From contig JAHLWJ010000247.1 of assembly GCA_019057975.1 (NCBI GenBank), forward strand, positions 1-6,703: DNA of 6,703 bases, in the 5' to 3' direction. Position 1 is the stretch's first letter. Each line of letters opens with the position of its first letter. Shown here in pieces: positions 6,025-6,703 of this stretch. The notes beneath the pieces were generated by a model. That model did not search any database and was not told the DNA's origin. It saw nothing but the letters and a program-made list of their open reading frames with translations. The stretch is from Promethearchaeota archaeon (GTDB lineage: Archaea > Asgardarchaeota > Lokiarchaeia > Sigynarchaeales > SOKP01). The position numbers and the translations under genes were made by a program.

Positions 6025-6058
6025 AATAAAAAAATTTCAGAAATGCTAATTTTTTATT
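6025..6058 (-). terminator. AT-only inverted repeat with T-run, possible terminator of the hydroxyacyl-CoA dehydrogenase transcript
   Basis: AATAAAAAAATT (6025-6036) and AATTTTTTATT (6048-6058) pair over 11 bp with one bulged A and an 11-nt loop. Read on the minus strand, the second arm is a run of seven T residues, as in archaeal termination sites. It lies about 100 bp past the stop of the hydroxyacyl-CoA dehydrogenase gene and before the alcohol dehydrogenase promoter region. The pairing has no G or C, so the T-run may matter more than the hairpin. Confidence 0.3.
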
Positions 6059-6136
6059 AAAATCAAGTTCCACACAAATATCAATTTTTTTCTTTAAAAT
6101 ACGATATAAGGGCAAAGATTTCTAAAACTTGAGAAT

Positions 6137-6153
6137 TTAGGACCTATTCCTAA
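6137..6153 (-). repeat. Small hairpin just after the hydroxyacyl-CoA dehydrogenase stop codon
   Basis: TTAGGA (6137-6142) and TCCTAA (6148-6153) form a 6-bp stem with a 5-nt loop; two more A-T pairs can form beyond one mismatch. It starts 7 nt past the TAA on the minus strand and has more G+C than its surroundings, which makes an mRNA 3'-end structure plausible. No T-run follows directly. Confidence 0.3.
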
Positions 6154-6160
6154 TTTACAA

Positions 6161-6703
6161 TTATATTTTCTTGTGTGCTTTTAATAACTTAATCAAAACT
6201 TTATCTCTAAATTCTCTTAAAGATTTATTATCATTCCCAAATTCCGGGGGACGATTTGCCATCTCTCTATCAACTTCTCCTTGGATAAAATCAGCATACT
6301 GTTCCAATTCATTAATCGCTTGCTCATTAGCATCTTCTAAGTTTGCTTTCCCGATATGTAGCGTGATTCCTTTAATCCCACCATCTCCTCCGCCTAATTG
6401 CCAAACCAAATATGGTCCTAGAATAGCCCAACGCAAACCCAGACCAAAACATACAGCCTTGTCAATATCTTCCGCTGTGCATACCCCATTTAAAAGCAAT
6501 TCGTCACATTTAGCACTTACAGCACTCTGAATTTGGTTTGCTATAAACCCTGAAACATCCTTTTTTAGAATAATTGGCACCTTATTTATCAACTCAAAAA
6601 AATCAGCAGCAATTTTGGCTGTTTTTTTTGATCCCTTTTCTCCTTCTGGTATGGTTATTTCAACTAATGGGATAAGGTGTGGTGGGTTATACGGATGAGC
6701 TCC
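6161..6703 (-). CDS. 3-hydroxyacyl-CoA dehydrogenase family protein, C-terminal part
   Basis: The frame stays open to the window edge, giving 180 residues of a protein whose N-terminal NAD-binding part is outside. It begins with GAHPYNPPHLIPLVEI (1-16), the active-site signature of 3-hydroxyacyl-CoA dehydrogenases and their L-carnitine dehydrogenase/lambda-crystallin relatives; H3 is the expected catalytic histidine. VSGFIANQIQSAV opens the helical C-terminal dimerisation domain, and TAEDIDKAVCFGLGLRWAILGPY is the usual follow-up motif. LGGGDGGI after GPY matches a subgroup that differs from classical butyryl-CoA enzymes. The family oxidises 3-hydroxyacyl-CoA, or in relatives a free hydroxy acid, with NAD in the cytoplasm. 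The substrate is uncertain; a free-acid or carnitine-type substrate is as likely as an acyl-CoA. A TTG at 6592 is internal, not a start, because conserved motifs continue upstream of it. The alcohol dehydrogenase gene follows after 230 bp in the same direction. Confidence 0.88.
   Translation of the reverse strand, partial: GAHPYNPPHLIPLVEITIPEGEKGSKKTAKIAADFFELINKVPIILKKDVSGFIANQIQSAVSAKCDELLLNGVCTAEDIDKAVCFGLGLRWAILGPYLVWQLGGGDGGIKGITLHIGKANLEDANEQAINELEQYADFIQGEVDREMANRPPEFGNDNKSLREFRDKVLIKLLKAHKKI

Noticed and set aside
5931..6160. Hidden small gene or RNA gene in the gap before the alcohol dehydrogenase gene
   Set aside because: Stops are frequent in the frames examined, and the sequence is almost only A and T with no tRNA-like cloverleaf or riboswitch core seen.
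6171..6530. 119-codon open frame on the plus strand
   Set aside because: It is antisense to conserved hydroxyacyl-CoA dehydrogenase sequence and its Ser/Pro/Leu-rich composition is typical of a shadow frame.
6590..6592. TTG as start codon of the hydroxyacyl-CoA dehydrogenase gene
   Set aside because: The frame continues upstream to the window edge and encodes the conserved HPYNPPHLIPLVE motif, so the TTG is an internal Leu.

Overview
This is a low-G+C window (around 30% by eye, lower still between genes) that reads as archaeal. The evidence is an archaeal-type ATP-NAD kinase/AcoX-like protein, a tungsten-type aldehyde:ferredoxin oxidoreductase (AOR), very AT-rich gaps with TATA-like boxes close to the start codons, a T-run instead of a classical terminator, and little Shine-Dalgarno use on the plus strand. 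The gene mix and AT-rich style would fit an anaerobic Asgard archaeon (Lokiarchaeia-like). That placement is inference from protein style, with no marker gene to prove it.

Layout. Plus strand, 1-2711: the last 52 residues of a probable short-chain dehydrogenase (SDR); a 235-bp gap with a nested inverted repeat and a separate 15-bp palindrome; a 368-aa ATP-NAD kinase family protein; and a 371-aa QueG-like iron-sulfur protein with C-terminal HEAT repeats. Minus strand, 6703-2735 in reading order: the C-terminal 180 residues of a 3-hydroxyacyl-CoA dehydrogenase family protein; a 230-bp gap with possible terminator and promoter signals; a 430-aa iron-type alcohol dehydrogenase; and, 22 bp further on, a 626-aa AOR. 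The two blocks converge with only 23 bp between stop codons.

How the genes may work together. The alcohol dehydrogenase and AOR look like one transcription unit and form a logical two-step path: alcohol to aldehyde with NAD(P), then aldehyde to carboxylate with ferredoxin, or the reverse. The hydroxyacyl-CoA dehydrogenase fragment upstream fits fatty-acid or hydroxy-acid turnover but has its own 3' end, so the link is weaker. The plus-strand genes are all redox or cofactor related, with no clear shared pathway. The QueG-like protein is the most puzzling: its family reduces epoxyqueuosine in bacteria, a tRNA modification archaea are not known to make. No RNA gene, mobile element, CRISPR array or obviously new multi-gene system was found.
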